Assembly: GCA_963755705.1 (NCBI GenBank)
Contig: CAVWKW010000005.1
Coordinates: 186,001 to 250,000, forward strand
From: JBARDN01 sp963755705
GTDB lineage: Bacteria; Desulfobacterota; Binatia; Binatales; Binataceae
Direction of reading: 5' to 3'
Length of the DNA stretch: 64,000 nt
Within the stretch, counting starts at the first letter, position 1; each line of letters opens with the position of its first letter. The translations under genes were made by a program, and so were the position numbers. Of this stretch, positions 7,601 through 16,045 are shown piece after piece. The notes beneath the pieces were generated by a model that was given only the letters and a program-made list of their open reading frames with translations, was not told the origin of the DNA and did not search any database.

Positions 7601-9720
7601 CTGGCCGTCCGGGGAGATAACCAGTCCGTTGGGGAAAACAGATTTTCCAGCACGACTTTGAAGCGACCCGGGCCGTCGACACGAATCAGCCTGCCTTTTT
7701 TCTGCACCGGCGCTTCGCCATGGAAAACACGCGCGCCGATGTCATCGACATACAACCGGCCCTGAGTATCGACTACGACGTCGCCCAGATAGCCAGTCAC
7801 AATCGCACTGAGGTCGGCATACTCCTCGAGCACCTGGCCGTTCACCACATAGAGTTTGGCGTCGAACATCGAGGTGATGACCAGACGGCCATCGGGCAGG
7901 ACGCCCAACCCGTTGGGCTGCTGCGGTATTTCGAACAGCGTCCTTAAGGTTGAAGTGTTCGTATCGAACTCGAGCACCTTGCGGCCGATCATGTCGGAGA
8001 AGACGAGGCGGTCGCCGATCGCACGAAGCCCTTCACCGAAAAGGAAACCTCCCGCGACGCGTTCGCCGATGCTCGGCTCCACTATCCGCTCCGGCATCAG
8101 CACGCCCGTGACGCGATCGAGGATCGCGTCCGGATTTGCAGGCTCTTCCTTCGAGCGCCATCCGACGTGTTGATCGGGACGCACCAGCACCAGGCCGTAG
8201 CCTTCATATTTCTTGGCCGCCTCGGCTTCCGGAACGTCGAGCACCGTCATCGGGAAGCGACGCGACCTCGCCGCGTTGACGAGAGCGCGACCGCTTGGCG
8301 GCTGCGCTCCGATTCGCAACAAAGTAAACGCAGGGCCGAGCTGATCGAAGATAGAAGTACCGCCGGCGCGCCAGATATGGGGCAGACGGACGCCGGGCCA
8401 CGAGGTCTCGATGTACTTCTCGACCGAGAATGGCGGCGGCTCGGTTCCGTCCTGATCGATAACCGGTGAGTTGGCGTAATAGTAGCCAAGCTGGAATCCA
8501 GGGCAATCGAACTCGTTGACCGTCAGGTCCCAGATCCTTTGACCAAACTCCTTTCGCGCCGCCGCGCTCGCCTCGAGCTCCGGAAGACGTTCGGCGCTCT
8601 CTCGGCTTACCGCGGCGAACGCATGCATCCATTTGACCGCCTGCGAGGCGACCTTCGCGCCGATCGGCGCGCGCTCGATCTCGTAGCTGTCGAGAATTTT
8701 GGGGTCGAGCCAGCCCTGCGCCACGCCGGCGATCCGCCAGCCGACCGCGATCGCGTCGGCGACGCCCGCATTCATGCCGAATCCGCCCATCGGGATCCAG
8801 ATATGCGCGGCGTCGCCGGCCAGAAAGACCCGGCCCTCGCGGAACTTGTTCGCCACCATCGCCCGCGGGATCCAGCGCGCCTGTCCAACGATCTCGTATT
8901 TGAATGGCTGGCCGACCATCCGGAACATCGCAGGCTCAGGATCGAAGCTTGCCAAATCCTCACCGTGCGGCACCGCGGTATGCAGCAGCCACAGGTCTTT
9001 CCCATCGATCGCGATCAGCACGCCGCCACCGGCCGCGCGATACATCCATCCCGGCATCCTGGCGCACAGTTTCTTGATGTCCGGCGATCGCACGAAGGTC
9101 GAGCAATTGCGCCCGAGCTCCGGGATTCCTTCCAGCCGCGCGCCGATATCGCGGCGCACGATGCTGTTGGAGCCGTCGGCGCCGACGAGGTACTGGGCGC
9201 GAAACGTCATCTCCGCGCCGGTTTCGACTTCGCGCGCTGTGACAGTGACGCCGATTTCGTCCTGTGCCAGCGAGACGTATTCCCATCCTTCGCGCAGATC
9301 GACGCCGTGCGCCTCAACCGCATGCTTGCGCAGGACCGGCTCGACATAGAGCTGCGAGATGAAATGCTGCGGCTCGGGAGTTTGCCAGTCCGAAGCGATG
9401 CCTGTCGCAGTTCCGTTCTTGTAATCAGCCGGGGTCGCGCGGCGGTAGCGCGTCAGTTCATAGCCGGCGAGACTCGTCATATAGATGACGTCGGTATTGT
9501 AGTCGGGCGGCAGGCCGGCAGCGCGCACGGCGTCGGCGCATCCGAGCCGGCGGAATATCTCCATCGAGCGCGCATTGGTCGTGTTGCAGCGCGGGTTCGG
9601 CGGAATCTGCCGGCGCCTCTCGAGCACGATGCTCTTCATCCCGCGCAGCGCGAGGTCCATGCTGAGCGTGACGCCGACCGGCCCACCGCCCGCGATGAGT
9701 ACGGGAATCTCTGTGATCAT
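7510..9720 (-). CDS. FAD-dependent aromatic-ring monooxygenase fused to an SMP-30 domain (frameshifted)
   Basis: Residues 1-540 are a class A flavoprotein monooxygenase of the PheA/TfdB/MhpA type: AGGGPVG near residue 10 binds the FAD ADP moiety, VGADGSNSIVRR is the DG motif, and FLAGDAAHIWIPMGGFGMN is the GD motif binding riboflavin. From residue 542 (MPERIVEPS) an SMP-30/gluconolactonase propeller begins without a stop. The last 40 residues are out of phase because a C-run at 7631-7634 seems one base short. The ATG at 9720 is preferred to a TTG at 9732. Hydroxylation of an aromatic ring plus lactone hydrolysis would suit one degradation pathway. The fusion may come from loss of a stop between two former genes. 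Confidence 0.8.
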   Translation of the reverse strand: MITEIPVLIAGGGPVGVTLSMDLALRGMKSIVLERRRQIPPNPRCNTTNARSMEIFRRLGCADAVRAAGLPPDYNTDVIYMTSLAGYELTRYRRATPADYKNGTATGIASDWQTPEPQHFISQLYVEPVLRKHAVEAHGVDLREGWEYVSLAQDEIGVTVTAREVETGAEMTFRAQYLVGADGSNSIVRRDIGARLEGIPELGRNCSTFVRSPDIKKLCARMPGWMYRAAGGGVLIAIDGKDLWLLHTAVPHGEDLASFDPEPAMFRMVGQPFKYEIVGQARWIPRAMVANKFREGRVFLAGDAAHIWIPMGGFGMNAGVADAIAVGWRIAGVAQGWLDPKILDSYEIERAPIGAKVASQAVKWMHAFAAVSRESAERLPELEASAAARKEFGQRIWDLTVNEFDCPGFQLGYYYANSPVIDQDGTEPPPFSVEKYIETSWPGVRLPHIWRAGGTSIFDQLGPAFTLLRIGAQPPSGRALVNAARSRRFPMTVLDVPEAEAAKKYEGYGLVLVRPDQHVGWRSKEEPANPDAILDRVTGVLMPERIVEPSIGERVAGGFLFGEGLRAIGDRLVFSDMIGRKVLEFDTNTSTLRTLFEIPQQPNGLGVLPDGRLVITSMFDAKLYVVNGQVLEEYADLSAIVTGYLGDVVVDTQGRLYVDDIGARVFHGEAPVQKKGRLIRVDGPGRFKVVLENLFSPTDWLSPRTARCSIWPKRCAAASCNAESHSTEISVSLGHS

Positions 9721-9748
9721 TGATAATCGCAACCTGTTCGTGGCATTA
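9716..9748 (+). repeat. 33-bp direct repeat, copy 1
   Basis: ATCATTGATA followed by a variable stretch and GTTCGTGGCATTA; 29 of 33 positions match the copy at 10593. It overlaps the start codon of the monooxygenase gene and ends seven bases before the DUF4239 start. It could be a shared operator or a duplicated scrap of upstream sequence. Confidence 0.75.
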
Positions 9749-9755
9749 GGCGCAT

Positions 9756-10556
9756 ATGATTATCGACTGGATTTACAACAATCCGACGTGGCTCTGGGGA
9801 ACCATCTTTGTCGTGCTGTTCACCGCGTGCGCGTGCGGCGGACTGATGGTCTTCCATCGATTGGTTCACGTCAACTTGCGCAGGGCGCACAACGATCTCG
9901 CCGGATTCACGATTGCGATTATCAGCGTGCTGTACGCGGTGCTGCTGGCCTTCATCGCGATCGCCACGTGGGAATCTTTCAGCCATGCGTCGGACATCGT
10001 CGAGAACGAATCGGACTACGCCGGTGGGATGTACCTCGATACCGCCGGTCTGTCCGATGCCAAGGGCCAGGAGATTCGCGACGCGCTCGAGAAATACGTC
10101 GAGGTGGTGGTCGACGTGGAATGGCCGATCCAGCGGGAAGGCAAGACGCCAGACGAAGGATGGAAGCCGCTGCGCGACCTCGCGACGGCGATCGCGACGA
10201 TACATCCGCAAACTTCCGGCGAAGCGGTGATCGAGGCGGAACTGCTCAAGTCATGGAACGAGCTCTACGACGCGCGCAGCGCCCGGCTGTCGGCAGTCCA
10301 GGGCCATATTCCGGGCGTGATCTGGTGCATCGTCTTTTTCGGCGCGGCGATCACGACCGGCTACACCTACTTCTTTGGTTTCGAAAGTTTCGGCATGCAT
10401 ATCGCGATGACGGCAACGGTCGCCGCTACGCTCGCGCTGGTCATAGTAATGATAATCGCGCTCGACTGGCCGTTTCGCGGCGAGATCAGCATCTCGCCCG
10501 ACCCGTTCATCATGACTCAGCAGTCCTGGGCCGTCGCGCCGCTAAACCAGAAATAG
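9756..10556 (+). CDS. DUF4239 (bestrophin-like) membrane protein
   Basis: A 266-residue integral membrane protein. Two hydrophobic helices lie at about 15-33 and 48-70 and two more at about 184-206 and 210-232, separated by a soluble helical stretch. The pattern VLYAVLLAFIAIATWE followed by an acidic segment is the signature of the DUF4239 family, which has a bestrophin-like topology. No function has been established for the family; an ion-channel role is only suggested by fold. The gene is divergent from the monooxygenase and sits between the two copies of a 33-bp direct repeat. Confidence 0.8.
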   Translation: MIIDWIYNNPTWLWGTIFVVLFTACACGGLMVFHRLVHVNLRRAHNDLAGFTIAIISVLYAVLLAFIAIATWESFSHASDIVENESDYAGGMYLDTAGLSDAKGQEIRDALEKYVEVVVDVEWPIQREGKTPDEGWKPLRDLATAIATIHPQTSGEAVIEAELLKSWNELYDARSARLSAVQGHIPGVIWCIVFFGAAITTGYTYFFGFESFGMHIAMTATVAATLALVIVMIIALDWPFRGEISISPDPFIMTQQSWAVAPLNQK

Positions 10557-10592
10557 AAATCCCGAATCGCGTCCCATATCGTCTTCCGCTCA

Positions 10593-10625
10593 ATCATTGA
10601 TAGGCGCGACCGGTTCGTGGCATTA
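10593..10625 (+). repeat. 33-bp direct repeat, copy 2
   Basis: Second copy of the repeat seen at 9716, 29 of 33 bases identical, in the same orientation. It lies 45 bp before the start of the first acyl-CoA dehydrogenase gene, in a position suited to a promoter or operator. Confidence 0.75.
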
Positions 10626-10670
10626 CACGATCATTCCCACACTCGCGGCGGAGCACATTTCGAGAGAACG

Positions 10671-11861
10671 ATGAGTGCGTCAGAGAAAACGAAATCCGAG
10701 CCGGCGCGGCGCGTCCAGTTTGCGTTCACCGACGAGCAGGAGCAGTTCCGATCGGCGCTGCGGCGATTTCTGAATGATAAATCGCCGACCACCGAGGTTC
10801 GCCGTCTGATGGCCACCGCCGAGGGTTACAATCCCGACGTGTGGCGCCAGTTGAGCGAGGAACTCGCGCTGCCCGGAATCCAGATTCCGGAGCAATACGG
10901 CGGCGCGGGGTTCGGCATGGTCGAGCTATGTATCGTTACCGAGGAGCAGGGCCGGGCACTGCTTTGCGCGCCTTATTTCTCGACCACGGTGCTCGCTGCG
11001 AATGGGATATTGAACGGCGGCACCGAAGCGCAGAAAGCGAGCCTGCTGCCCGAGCTCGCGAGCGGCGCGCGGCTTGCCACGCTGGCCGTCACCGAGCCCG
11101 ACGGCAACTGGGATCCGCATTCGATCGAGCTCGCCGCCACGCCGGCCGCCGACGGCTATCTTCTCGAGGGAACCAAGAGCTACGTCGTGGACGGCCATGT
11201 GGCCGATCTATTGATCGTCGCCGCGCGCGTGGGCGCGAAAGGTGGCGACAACGGTTTGGCGCTATTCACGCTCGGCGCAAATTCCAGCGGAGTTGAACGG
11301 CGCGTGCTGGAATCGATGGATCCGACGCGCAAGATCGCGCGGATCGATTTTCATCGCGCACATGCGGAGCTGCTCGGCAATCCGGATAACGGCGCGAAGG
11401 CGATCTTCCGCACGCTCGATCAGGCGGCCATCGCGCTAGCCAATGAAATGGCCGGCGGCGCGCAGGCGATGCTCGACTCGGCGGTGGATTACGCGAAGCT
11501 ACGAGTTCAATTCGGGCGGACGATCGGTTCGTTCCAGGCGATCAAGCACAGATGCGCTGACATGCTGCTGGATGTCGAGCTTGCCAAGTCGGCCGCGTAC
11601 TACGCGGCTCAAGCCTCCGCGATCGACGACCCGGAATGGCCCGCGCTCGCATCGCTGGCGAAAGCCGCGGCGTCGGAAACCTACCTGCGCACCGCCGCCG
11701 AGTGCATCCAGATTCACGGCGGCATCGGCTTCACCTGGGACAACGATACGCATCTCTGGTTCAAACGCGCCAAAAGCTCCGAGGTCTTTCTCGGCCAGCC
11801 GCACTATCATCGGGAACTCCTGATGCAGCGCTGGGGAGTTTGCGATGGGGAGTCTGAGTGA
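10671..11861 (+). CDS. Acyl-CoA dehydrogenase (first of a coupled pair)
   Basis: A 396-residue flavoprotein with the three-part acyl-CoA dehydrogenase architecture: helical N-domain (FTDEQEQFRSALRRFL), middle beta-domain containing LAVTEPDGNWD, and C-terminal helical domain ending in the FAD-contact signature IHGGIGFTWDNDTHLW. It introduces an alpha-beta double bond into an acyl-CoA thioester and passes electrons to ETF. The ATG at 10671 is chosen over a TTG at 10617 because conservation starts after it. Its stop overlaps the next acyl-CoA dehydrogenase start (TGATG), as in heteromeric FadE-type pairs for steroid or branched side chains; heteromer formation is an inference. Confidence 0.92.
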   Translation: MSASEKTKSEPARRVQFAFTDEQEQFRSALRRFLNDKSPTTEVRRLMATAEGYNPDVWRQLSEELALPGIQIPEQYGGAGFGMVELCIVTEEQGRALLCAPYFSTTVLAANGILNGGTEAQKASLLPELASGARLATLAVTEPDGNWDPHSIELAATPAADGYLLEGTKSYVVDGHVADLLIVAARVGAKGGDNGLALFTLGANSSGVERRVLESMDPTRKIARIDFHRAHAELLGNPDNGAKAIFRTLDQAAIALANEMAGGAQAMLDSAVDYAKLRVQFGRTIGSFQAIKHRCADMLLDVELAKSAAYYAAQASAIDDPEWPALASLAKAAASETYLRTAAECIQIHGGIGFTWDNDTHLWFKRAKSSEVFLGQPHYHRELLMQRWGVCDGESE

Positions 11862-13105
11862 TGAGCAAGATCAACGAAAGCGAAGTGCGAGCCGAGGTGC
11901 GTGCGTGGCTCGCGGCCAACTGGGATCCCGAGATGTCCCTCGTGGCGTGGCGCAACAAGCTCGCCGACTCCGGATGGGGGATGCCGCAATGGCCGGAGGC
12001 ATGGTACGGCCGCGGCCTGCCTATCGGCCTCACGCGCGTGGTGGACGAGGAATTTTCGGCGGTGGGCGCGGTCGGCGCCGCGAAAACGGGAGTGCGGCTG
12101 CTGGCGGCGGCGACGCTGCTCGAGCATGGATCGGACCTGCAAAAGAAGAAGTTTTTGCGTAGAATTCTCACCGGCGAAGACAACTGGTGCCAGCTTTTCA
12201 GCGAGCCGGGCAGCGGCTCCGACCTTGCCGGAGCAACCACGCGGGCGGAATTGAACGGCGATCATTGGATCGTCAACGGCCAGAAGGTGTGGACGACCAG
12301 TGCGCATCATGCGGACCATGGCCTGCTGCTCGCGCGGACCGACTGGGATGCGCCCAAGCATGAGGGGCTGTCATATTTTGTGATCGACATCAAACAGCCC
12401 GGCGTTGACGTGCAGCCGCTCAAGCAGATGAACGGCCACGCGTCGTTCAACCAGGTGTTCTTCACCGACGCGACGATTCCGGCCGAGAACCTGGTCGGCG
12501 GCGTAGGCGAGGGCTGGAAAGTCGCGATGACGACGCTCGCCCACGAGCGCCGGGGCGCCGATGGGCTGAGCGCACCGTCAAGGCGCGGTTCGCGTAACGG
12601 ACGTATCCACGCCGAAGAGCGGGCCGAAACCGAAATCGCGAACCAGCCTTACACGTGGTATCCGCAGCGCGCGGGCCGCGTGGACTTGGTGATCGAGCGC
12701 GCGAAAGAAACGGGCGCGAACCAGGATCCGGTCGTGCGCCAGGAGATCGCCAAGCTGATGATCATGGCGAAGTCCGCCGAATGGACCGCGCGCCGCGCCC
12801 GCGCCGCCCAGCAACAAGGGCGGCCGCAGGGTCCCGAAGGCTCGCTCGGAAAGCTCGCGGCCAGCAACGTCGCACGCGCCGCCGCTCGCGTGCACACAAT
12901 GATTACGGGCGCGGAGGCGATGCTCACCGGACCAAAGAGTCCGCGCGACGGAATTATCGCGGAGATTCTAGTCTCGGTGCCCGCGGTCTCGATCGCCGGA
13001 GGCACCGACGAGATTCAGCGCAACATCATCGCCGAGCGCGTGCTCGATTTGCCGAAGGAGCCGCGTTTCGACACCGGCCCGTTCCGCAACGTGCGCAAGA
13101 ACTAG
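11861..13105 (+). CDS. Acyl-CoA dehydrogenase (second of a coupled pair)
   Basis: A 414-residue acyl-CoA dehydrogenase. The middle domain shows FSEPGSGSDLAGATTRA and VNGQKVWTT, both flavin/substrate contacts, and the C-terminus has AGGTDEIQRNIIAERVL, the FAD-binding signature. The ATG at 11861 shares a base with the preceding stop, so translation is coupled. An arginine-rich insertion around residues 235-265 is longer than in typical members. The pair probably handles one substrate class. A terminator-like hairpin follows directly. Confidence 0.92.
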   Translation: MSKINESEVRAEVRAWLAANWDPEMSLVAWRNKLADSGWGMPQWPEAWYGRGLPIGLTRVVDEEFSAVGAVGAAKTGVRLLAAATLLEHGSDLQKKKFLRRILTGEDNWCQLFSEPGSGSDLAGATTRAELNGDHWIVNGQKVWTTSAHHADHGLLLARTDWDAPKHEGLSYFVIDIKQPGVDVQPLKQMNGHASFNQVFFTDATIPAENLVGGVGEGWKVAMTTLAHERRGADGLSAPSRRGSRNGRIHAEERAETEIANQPYTWYPQRAGRVDLVIERAKETGANQDPVVRQEIAKLMIMAKSAEWTARRARAAQQQGRPQGPEGSLGKLAASNVARAAARVHTMITGAEAMLTGPKSPRDGIIAEILVSVPAVSIAGGTDEIQRNIIAERVLDLPKEPRFDTGPFRNVRKN

Positions 13106-13111
13106 CCGCGC

Positions 13112-13130
13112 AACGCGTAACGCGTTTTTT
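13112..13130 (+). terminator. Rho-independent terminator after the acyl-CoA dehydrogenase pair
   Basis: AACGCG at 13112-13117 pairs with CGCGTT at 13121-13126 around a TAA loop, followed by TTTT. It is short but well placed, seven bases after the stop of the second acyl-CoA dehydrogenase and 20 bases before the next gene. Confidence 0.6.
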
Positions 13131-13150
13131 CGTTCCAAGGGAGCACACCC

Positions 13151-14047
13151 ATGGACCATAGCGATCAGCCAGTAGTCGCAATAATAGGTGCGGGTGAAAT
13201 GGGAGCGGCGGTCGGACGACGGCTCAAGCTGCGTGGCGCGCGCGTCCTGATTTCTGTTAAAGGCCGCAGCCCCGAAAGCGAGCGGCGAGCCCGCCGCGCG
13301 GAACTGGAGGTCGTCGATGACGATGCCGCGCTCGTGCGTCAGGCGGATTTCGTACTGTCGATCGTTCCACCGGGAGTGGCGATGGAAATCGCCCGGCGCT
13401 ATCGGAGCGCGCTGGACGCCGCCACGAAAGATGCGATCTTTGTCGATTGCAATGCGATTTCACCGGCGACGGCGCGCCGTATCGGCGATGTCTTTTCAGG
13501 ATGCCGGTGCCGTTACGTCGATGCGGGAATAATCGGAGGTCCGCCACCTGAAGATCTGAACGCTGCCGGTCCGCGATTCTATGCGTCGGGCGACCAGGCG
13601 AGGGACTTCGCGGCGCTCTCGCGCTTTGGATTGGACATCGCGGTGCTCGACGGTCCGATCGGCGCGGCTTCAGGTCTGAAGCTCAGCTACGCCGGCCTGA
13701 CCAAAGGCATCACCGCGCTGGGTTCGGCGATGATCGCGGCAGCATCGCGCGACGGTCTCGCCGACGCGCTCCGGAGCGAGCTAGCGCGCAGTCAGCCGCA
13801 GATACTTGCGCGGCTTGCGCGCCAGGTTCCCGCGATGTTCCCGAAGGCGTATCGGTGGGTAGCCGAGATGAAGGAGATCGCTGAATTTCTGGGCGACGAC
13901 GATCGCGGTGCGATGATTTACAACGGCGCTGCGTGTCTGTACGAACGAATCGCGACCGAGAATGCGCACGATGAGACGGACGGCGTCCGAGCGCTCGCGG
14001 ATTTCTGCGCCGCCGCGATCGATTCGACCCGCAACTCGTCGAAATAG
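13151..14047 (+). CDS. NAD(P)-dependent oxidoreductase with DUF1932 C-terminal domain
   Basis: A 298-residue protein of the 6-phosphogluconate dehydrogenase / hydroxyisobutyrate dehydrogenase superfamily. The Rossmann motif is IIGAGEMGAAVG at about 11-22, followed by the substrate-loop region VDAGIIGGPP near 130. The C-terminal helical part (GLKLSYAGLTKGITALG, then ARLARQVPAMFPKAYRW) matches the DUF1932 domain. It likely oxidises or reduces a small hydroxy acid. The start has GGGAG upstream. It converges with the enoyl-CoA hydratase operon. Confidence 0.85.
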   Translation: MDHSDQPVVAIIGAGEMGAAVGRRLKLRGARVLISVKGRSPESERRARRAELEVVDDDAALVRQADFVLSIVPPGVAMEIARRYRSALDAATKDAIFVDCNAISPATARRIGDVFSGCRCRYVDAGIIGGPPPEDLNAAGPRFYASGDQARDFAALSRFGLDIAVLDGPIGAASGLKLSYAGLTKGITALGSAMIAAASRDGLADALRSELARSQPQILARLARQVPAMFPKAYRWVAEMKEIAEFLGDDDRGAMIYNGAACLYERIATENAHDETDGVRALADFCAAAIDSTRNSSK

Positions 14048-14060
14048 AATTTTCAGAAGC

Positions 14061-14819
14061 TTATTTTCCTTTCCAATTAGGTTGTCGCTTCTGCGCGAAC
14101 GCGAGCCCACCCTCGCCGGAGTCTTCGGTCTTGAGGAGCTGCTCGTAACCCTGGTGCTCGAGGCGCAGTCCCTCAGCCAGCGAAACATCGAGACCACCCA
14201 TCGCCACTCGCTTGATCTGCTGCACCGCCAGCGGCGCCGACTTGCAGATCTCAGCGGCAATCTCGTCGCATTTGCTCATGAGCTGATTCATCGGAACGAC
14301 GTGATCGACCAGGCCGAGCCGCAGCGCTTCCGCAGCGCCGATCCGGTTGCCGGTGTACAACATCTCGAGCGCCCGTCCGAGTGGAATTAGCCGGGGCAGG
14401 CGCTGGGTGCCTCCGCCTCCGGGCAACCATCCGAGCCGAACCTCGCCGAAACCGAACTGCGCATGCTCCGCCGCGACGCGAATATCGCATGCCAAGGCCT
14501 GCTCGAGGCCGCCGCCGTTGGCGTGGCCGTTGATCGCCGCGATTACCGGCTTGTGCAGTTCGAGCATTACCGGGAACGGCGACTTTCCCGCGGATTTGCC
14601 GCGTCCCTCGGCGTAGTTCGATTTCACGTCGCTGCCGGCGCAGAATGCGCGCTCGCCGGCGCCGGTCAGAATCGCTACCAGCAGTTTTGGATCGTCGCGG
14701 AACTCGGTCCAGATTTCTGCCAGCCGATTGTAGGTTTCAAAATCGCACGCGTTGAGCCGCTCCGGGCGATTGATGGTAACGCGCGCGATCGGACCGTCTT
14801 GGTCGAAAATCACCTTCAT
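14061..14819 (-). CDS. Enoyl-CoA hydratase/isomerase (crotonase family)
   Basis: A 252-residue crotonase. VTINRPERLNACD opens the fold; ERAFCAGSDVKS gives the CoA-binding/oxyanion loop, and ANGGGLEQALACDIRVAA the second oxyanion-hole segment. The usual catalytic Glu region appears as FGEVRLGWLPGGGGTQRL. It hydrates 2-enoyl-CoA in beta-oxidation or a related route. I chose the ATG at 14819, which has AGGAG seven bases upstream. It lies 23 bp downstream of the next acyl-CoA dehydrogenase on the same strand and completes a dehydrogenase-hydratase pair. Confidence 0.92.
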   Translation of the reverse strand: MKVIFDQDGPIARVTINRPERLNACDFETYNRLAEIWTEFRDDPKLLVAILTGAGERAFCAGSDVKSNYAEGRGKSAGKSPFPVMLELHKPVIAAINGHANGGGLEQALACDIRVAAEHAQFGFGEVRLGWLPGGGGTQRLPRLIPLGRALEMLYTGNRIGAAEALRLGLVDHVVPMNQLMSKCDEIAAEICKSAPLAVQQIKRVAMGGLDVSLAEGLRLEHQGYEQLLKTEDSGEGGLAFAQKRQPNWKGK

Positions 14820-14842
14820 CGAGATACTCCTGGCCACGTCGG

Positions 14843-16036
14843 TCAGTTCGATTCGGAAGAGCCCAGCACTTCGGTCAATCCGAAGGCGCTGCGCCCCAGG
14901 AACTCCAGGCTCTCATCGCTGTCGAGCGGATGATAAAGGCCGGCGCGCACGTCGCGGAACAAGCGCTCGAGCGGCAGACGCTTGAAGTACGAAGAGCCAC
15001 CAACAGCGCGCAGAGCCAGATCCACCACCCGCACGGAATTTTCCACCGCGATCATGCGGGCGGCCACTGCCTTGCGCGACCAGCTCATCGGGTCGTCGCG
15101 ATCAACTTCCGCCGCCGCCTTCCACATCGCGGCGCGCGCACCTTCGATCAGCAGATCCATCTCACCGACCTTGTTGTACACGCTCGGCAGATGGCTCATG
15201 GGATGTTTCAGCGGGTAGCGTTTGCGATCGCGCATGAACTCGACGGTGAAATTGCGCGCCGCCACTGCGATTCCGATATACGGAGCGCCGATCGCGAAGG
15301 GCGCCTTCGCGAACACCTTGGTGACGCGGCCACTGCGTGAAACCGGTCGTTGCAACACCACCGCGGACTCCGGCACAAACGCGTCCTTAAGTTCCGAGCT
15401 CCGCGACTGGGTCGATCGCATGCCCATCACGTCCCAATCATCCTTGAACGAAAATCCCGGCGTCTCGCGCGGCTCGATGAAGCAGGTGATGATTGCGGCG
15501 CGCTCGGGCGCGTCATCCCATAACGCCTCGAAGAAGAACAGATCCGCCGCGATACTCTGGGTGCCGAAAATCTTGCGCCCATTGACGATAAACCCGCCCT
15601 CGACCCGGCGCGCGGCGGTGCGCGGACGGAGATTAATCACCGCATTGTCCGGTTCCGATCCCGAGCCGGCGCAAATCAGGCGCTCCTTCACAATCCGGCC
15701 AAGCTTCTCTTCGACGTTCGGAGCCTTGAACTTTCTATAGAGGTCGCAGAGCAGCCCGACCGTGTTGAAGTGCATGTTGATCGCAAGCGCGGTCGGGCCG
15801 CATCCCTGGGCGAGCCGTTCCTGCGCCTTGATTCGCTCGAGCAGGGTCGCTCCCATCCCGCCGAATTTCTCCGGAATGGTCAGCACGGTGTAGCCGCTAT
15901 CCTTTAGCCGCGCGTAGTTCTCATGCGGGAACGACGCTTCGCGATCGTGCTCGGCCGCGCGGGTGGCGAAATCGTCAGCGAGCCCGGCGGCAAGATCGAT
16001 GAAGCGCTGCTCGCGCTCGGTATTGATCTGATTCAT
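14843..16036 (-). CDS. Acyl-CoA dehydrogenase-family flavoprotein
   Basis: A 397-residue member of the acyl-CoA dehydrogenase superfamily. The N-domain ends in YTVLTIPEKFGGMGATLLE; the middle domain has GFIVNGRKIFGTQS where classical enzymes show NGQKVWTT; the C-domain lacks the usual IHGGxG motif and has ALRAVGGSSYFKRLPLERLFRDVR instead. That pattern is shared by DszC-like and other flavin monooxygenases of the superfamily, so oxygenase activity is as likely as dehydrogenation. It sits in a three-gene operon with an enoyl-CoA hydratase and a VOC protein. Confidence 0.85.
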   Translation of the reverse strand: MNQINTEREQRFIDLAAGLADDFATRAAEHDREASFPHENYARLKDSGYTVLTIPEKFGGMGATLLERIKAQERLAQGCGPTALAINMHFNTVGLLCDLYRKFKAPNVEEKLGRIVKERLICAGSGSEPDNAVINLRPRTAARRVEGGFIVNGRKIFGTQSIAADLFFFEALWDDAPERAAIITCFIEPRETPGFSFKDDWDVMGMRSTQSRSSELKDAFVPESAVVLQRPVSRSGRVTKVFAKAPFAIGAPYIGIAVAARNFTVEFMRDRKRYPLKHPMSHLPSVYNKVGEMDLLIEGARAAMWKAAAEVDRDDPMSWSRKAVAARMIAVENSVRVVDLALRAVGGSSYFKRLPLERLFRDVRAGLYHPLDSDESLEFLGRSAFGLTEVLGSSESN

Positions 16037-16045
16037 CGCGGCGCC

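Noticed and set aside
7631..7638. Programmed frameshifting on the GGGGAAAA (minus: TTTTCCCC) run
   Set aside because: No slippery heptamer with a downstream structure, and SMP-30 proteins are not known to use it; a base loss or sequencing error is simpler.
8539..9723. 394-codon plus-strand frame opposite the monooxygenase gene
   Set aside because: It is a mirror frame of a strongly conserved flavoprotein; the translation is Arg/Asp/His-rich without any domain.
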